The notes beneath the pieces are model-generated. The model worked only from the letters and a program-made list of their open reading frames with translations. It had not been told where the DNA came from and ran no database searches. Below, in pieces: positions 4,295-6,786 of a stretch of DNA of 6,786 nucleotides. How positions within the stretch are numbered: position 1 is the stretch's first letter; each line of letters starts with the position of its first letter. A program made the position numbers and the translations under genes. The DNA lies in NCBI GenBank assembly GCA_043777755.1, contig JAYWHK010000286.1, forward strand, positions 1-6,786, in the 5' to 3' direction. This stretch comes from CANHEE01 sp043777755. Lineage in GTDB: Bacteria; Bacteroidota; Bacteroidia; Chitinophagales; Saprospiraceae.

Positions 4295-5335
4295 TTATCC
4301 TTTGAAATGCACTTCCGCCACACTCCTCAATCGCTCCGCTGCCCATTCTGCGCTAATGTCCCGTTGTGGATTTGCCAACATTTCGTAACCAACCATGAAT
4401 TTTTTGACCGTTGCACTGCGCAACAAGGGCGGATAAAAATGAAAATGCCAATGCCATGCTTCGTGAAATCCGTCATTGACAGGTTGTTGGTGCATACCGC
4501 CCGAATAAGGAAAAGATACCTCAAACAGGTTGTCATAACGCACCAAAATATTTTTCAAAATAGCTGCCAACGCCTTTTTTTCATCAGCCGTAAAAAGGCT
4601 AATGTCTTGTACATGGCGTTTGCTGATGACGATGGTTTCGTAGGGCCAAGTTGCCCAAAAAGGCACTAAAACTACAAAATATTCATTTTCTGCTACGATG
4701 CGCTCTTGTTTTTGCAGTTCCAAATCCAAGTAATCTTTGAGCAAACTGAGTCCATTTTTCTTGAAATATTGCTCTTGTGCTATGTTTTCTTTGTAGATTT
4801 CATTCGGTATTGCCGAACTTGCCCAAATCTGCCCATGCGGATGTGGATTGCTACAACCCATCGTGTCGCCCTTGTTTTCAAAAATTTGAATGTAACGAAT
4901 CGTCGGATCTTCCGAAAGACCAATGAATTCTTTTTGCCAAACATCTACTACTTTTTCAATTGTAGCGATGTCCATTTCAGCCATAGTAAGGTCGTGGCGA
5001 GGCGAAAAACTAATGACTTTACAAATACCAGACTGACTTTCTGCCACCAACAAATCACTGTCATTCAGCTTGCCCTGTGGCGTATTGTCCAATAACGCTG
5101 AAAAGTCATTGACAAACACAAAAGCATCTTCATAAGGTGGATTTTGAGAACCGTCAGCACGTTTATTTCCAGCACAAAGGTAGCACTCAGGGTCGTGATG
5201 AGGTCTTTGCATTGCTACGATTTGTTCCTGTTTTCCTTGCCAAGGTCGTTTGCTGCGATGCGGCGAAACCAATATCCATTCGCCCGACAGTAGGTTTAAT
5301 CTTCGATGCGGATGTTCTGTGAAGTTGAAATTCAT
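4295..5335 (-). CDS. galT: galactose-1-phosphate uridylyltransferase
   Basis: This cytoplasmic Leloir-pathway enzyme exchanges UMP between UDP-glucose and galactose-1-phosphate, giving UDP-galactose and glucose-1-phosphate. The 346 residues are the full usual length. The active-site motif is at residues 164-169 (PHPHGQ), with nucleophilic H167 matching E. coli H166, and Q169. Likely zinc ligands are C51 and C54 (CYLC), H114 and H165. The second metal site is represented by H282 (GGMHQQP), H297 and H299 (HFHFYPP). The C-terminal YPPLLRSATVKKFMVGYEML is nearly identical to the enterobacterial enzyme. The ATG overlaps the galK stop in ATGA (5332-5335), so translation is probably coupled. All key residues are present and the gene looks intact. 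Confidence 0.97.
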   Translation of the reverse strand: MNFNFTEHPHRRLNLLSGEWILVSPHRSKRPWQGKQEQIVAMQRPHHDPECYLCAGNKRADGSQNPPYEDAFVFVNDFSALLDNTPQGKLNDSDLLVAESQSGICKVISFSPRHDLTMAEMDIATIEKVVDVWQKEFIGLSEDPTIRYIQIFENKGDTMGCSNPHPHGQIWASSAIPNEIYKENIAQEQYFKKNGLSLLKDYLDLELQKQERIVAENEYFVVLVPFWATWPYETIVISKRHVQDISLFTADEKKALAAILKNILVRYDNLFEVSFPYSGGMHQQPVNDGFHEAWHWHFHFYPPLLRSATVKKFMVGYEMLANPQRDISAEWAAERLRSVAEVHFKG

Positions 5336-6468
5336 ATAAATAGGTTTGTTCCGTCTTGCGGACTTGTCACGTACATTTTGAGATTTTTGCCTGTTTCGGC
5401 AAGGTATTTTGGCGAAAAACGATTAAAAATATCGTCTATTTCGTTTTCTTTGATAAGGTTAATAGTGCAGCCACCAAAGCCTCCGCCCATCATTCTCGCA
5501 CCAGCTATTGCAGGTTCTTTGCTTGCCCAATGTGCCAATAAATCCAATTCGGAGCAACTGACTTCATACAATTTGCTTAATCCAAGGTGTGTTTGGTTCA
5601 TTTTTTTTCCAAAACCAGCGATGTCATTTTTTTGCAAAAGTTCACAACCTGTCAATAAACGTAGGTTTTCTTCCACAACATATTGGCATTTGTTAAAAAC
5701 GCTTTGACCTGCTTTTTTCAAAAAATCATCGTCCAACATCATCGTCGTAACATTGCGTAAACTGACTATATCAGGGTGTTTTTGTTGCAAAATGCGGACA
5801 CCTTCCTCACATTGATTGCGACGATCATTGTATGCACTTTCTGCCAAAGAATGTTTCACTTGTGTATTGAAAAGTACGATTTTGTAATCGCCCAACTCCA
5901 AAGGAAAATATTGATAAGACAAATCACGACAATCCAAGCGGATAACGTGGTTTTTTCTGCCCATAATACTCGCAAACATATCCATGATGCCACACATCAC
6001 GCCCGAGTAAGTTTGTTCGGCTTTTTGAGCGATTTGGGTCATTTCCAAGCGGTCAATGCCTAAGCCAAAAAGTTCGTTGAGCGCAAAGACAACAGCACTT
6101 TCCAATGCTGCCGACGAAGACAATCCTGCACCAAGTGGCACATCTCCATCAATCGTCATGTTGAATCCGCCAATCTGATAACCTCTGATAATCAACTGAT
6201 TAACAACACCTAAGATATAAGTATGCCAGTATTTTGAAGGTGCAATATCGCTCAAAAGTACTTCATAGCTTTCGTCAAATTGGACAGCATAAAGACTTAT
6301 TGTTGTATCATTTCTTTTGGAAATGGCTACATAAATTGCCTTGTCAATTGCTGCGGGAAGTACAAAACCTTCGTTGTAATCCGTATGTTCGCCAATGAGA
6401 TTGACCCGACCAGGCGAGCGAACAAGTAAAGGTTTTGCTGAAAATTTTTTTATAAAAATAGAATCCAC
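5332..6468 (-). CDS. galK: galactokinase
   Basis: This GHMP-family kinase phosphorylates alpha-D-galactose at C1 with ATP, the first committed Leloir step. The 378 residues include all three family motifs: the galactokinase signature GRVNLIGEHTDYNEGFVLP at 20-38, the phosphate-binding loop PLGAGLSSSAALE at 111-123, and GARMMGGGFGGCTI at 323-336. R21 and D163 (in GIMDMFAS) correspond to the catalytic Arg/Asp pair. The start is GTG at 6468, since no ATG lies in frame before residue 104. It leaves only 16 residues before RSPGR, slightly shorter than many homologues, so a non-standard upstream start is not excluded. The gene precedes galT with a 4-bp overlap, forming a two-gene operon that supplies galT's substrate. 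No epimerase (galE) or transporter is visible in the window. Confidence 0.97.
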   Translation of the reverse strand: MDSIFIKKFSAKPLLVRSPGRVNLIGEHTDYNEGFVLPAAIDKAIYVAISKRNDTTISLYAVQFDESYEVLLSDIAPSKYWHTYILGVVNQLIIRGYQIGGFNMTIDGDVPLGAGLSSSAALESAVVFALNELFGLGIDRLEMTQIAQKAEQTYSGVMCGIMDMFASIMGRKNHVIRLDCRDLSYQYFPLELGDYKIVLFNTQVKHSLAESAYNDRRNQCEEGVRILQQKHPDIVSLRNVTTMMLDDDFLKKAGQSVFNKCQYVVEENLRLLTGCELLQKNDIAGFGKKMNQTHLGLSKLYEVSCSELDLLAHWASKEPAIAGARMMGGGFGGCTINLIKENEIDDIFNRFSPKYLAETGKNLKMYVTSPQDGTNLFI

Positions 6469-6544
6469 TGTAAGGAAATGATTAATAATGAATAAATAAT
6501 ATTTTTAAAACTTCTAACTTCTTGCGTATCTAATCTAATATTGA

Positions 6545-6579
6545 CATTATTACTGTTTTTTCAGTCGGTTGTTCAAAAA
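6545..6579 (-). promoter_or_regulatory. weak candidate galK promoter
   Basis: On the - strand, TTTTTG (6579-6574) lies 21 bp before TAATAATG (6552-6545). The -33 part and the spacing fit the Bacteroidota consensus, but the -7 part matches only TA and the final TG of TAnnTTTG. It would start transcription about 70 bases before the GTG. A second, equally weak pair lies near 6722-6751. Confidence 0.25.
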
Positions 6580-6691
6580 GCAATAAATAATTTTTAATGC
6601 CAGCAGCTTACTTTAATTTAGATAATGCATAAATCTGCATTGTAAACTCGATGTTCCAGTTTTTGAAATTTTAGGTATAAATTTTTTAGAC

Positions 6692-6705
6692 ACTAAAATT
6701 TTAGT
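6692..6705. promoter_or_regulatory. 14-bp perfect palindrome upstream of galK
   Basis: ACTAAAATTTTAGT is a perfect palindrome within the 300-bp non-coding gap between galK and the right edge. Related AATTTTAG words occur nearby, at 6667-6674 for example. It could be an operator for a sugar-responsive regulator of galK or of a divergent gene. In AT-rich DNA it could also arise by chance. The rest of 6469-6768 shows nothing recognisable. Confidence 0.3.
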
Positions 6706-6768
6706 AACTACTCAGGTTATATTTAGTAAAAAAATAAATATTTTACAAAAACCCTGTATCTTGTGGCG

Positions 6769-6786
6769 ATGAGTTTACGCAAAGAA
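6769..6786 (+). CDS. possible start of a divergent gene, cut by the window edge
   Basis: ATG at 6769 opens a frame reading MSLRKE to the window end. It would be transcribed away from galK. A TATCTTG resembling a -7 element lies immediately before it, too close for a normal leader unless the transcript is leaderless. Only six codons are visible, so no function can be suggested and the call is tentative. Confidence 0.25.

Overview
The window looks like a plasmid or chromid maintenance region from a member of the Bacteroidota, probably a Cytophagia-like lineage, with a galactose-utilisation operon beside it. The phylum call rests on four things. The rep gene has a textbook Bacteroidota promoter (TTTG, 19 bp, TAGATTTG). 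Shine-Dalgarno sequences are generally absent before the starts. The Rep_3 initiator and galactokinase sequences read like those of this phylum. Coding DNA has moderate GC, while the intergenic DNA is extremely AT-rich. No species can be named from the sequence alone.

Layout: 1-245 holds no gene I can support and has a GC-richer left edge. A type Ib-like partition pair follows on the + strand: a ParA ATPase (298-954) and a 98-aa ribbon-helix-helix partner (1044-1340). The next 800 bp (1341-2144) is non-coding but dense in repeats and ends in a strong bidirectional terminator. On the - strand lies a Rep_3-family initiator (2145-3488). I place its start at an ATG 51 bp inside the longest frame, because the promoter and operator occupy the remainder. 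Upstream of rep, 3510-4272 is the presumed origin, with iterons of about 19 bp (consensus CGTATAAAAAGTTATAGTT). After it come galT (4295-5335) and galK (5332-6468), both on the - strand, in the transcribed order galK-galT with a 4-bp ATGA overlap. At the right edge a + strand frame may begin at 6769.

The most striking feature is a second repeat family, distinct from the iterons. Six clusters of five 11-bp units lie at 246-300, 1449-1503, 1698-1751, 1975-2029, 3977-4031 and 4214-4268. The unit is two variable bases followed by the 9-bp self-complementary core TYAWWWTRA. A shorter, weaker cluster precedes the second par gene. One cluster abuts and includes the parA start codon, three lie on the parB/rep 3' side, and two lie in the origin among the iterons. 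By analogy with other partition systems these are probably binding sites of the ribbon-helix-helix protein, acting as parA operator and as dispersed centromeres. Binding is an inference.

Working model: Rep binds the direct iterons to start replication and represses itself through an inverted iteron pair over its promoter. ParA and its partner use the 11-bp arrays for segregation and autoregulation. The gal operon is either replicon cargo or chromosomal DNA beside an integrated replicon.
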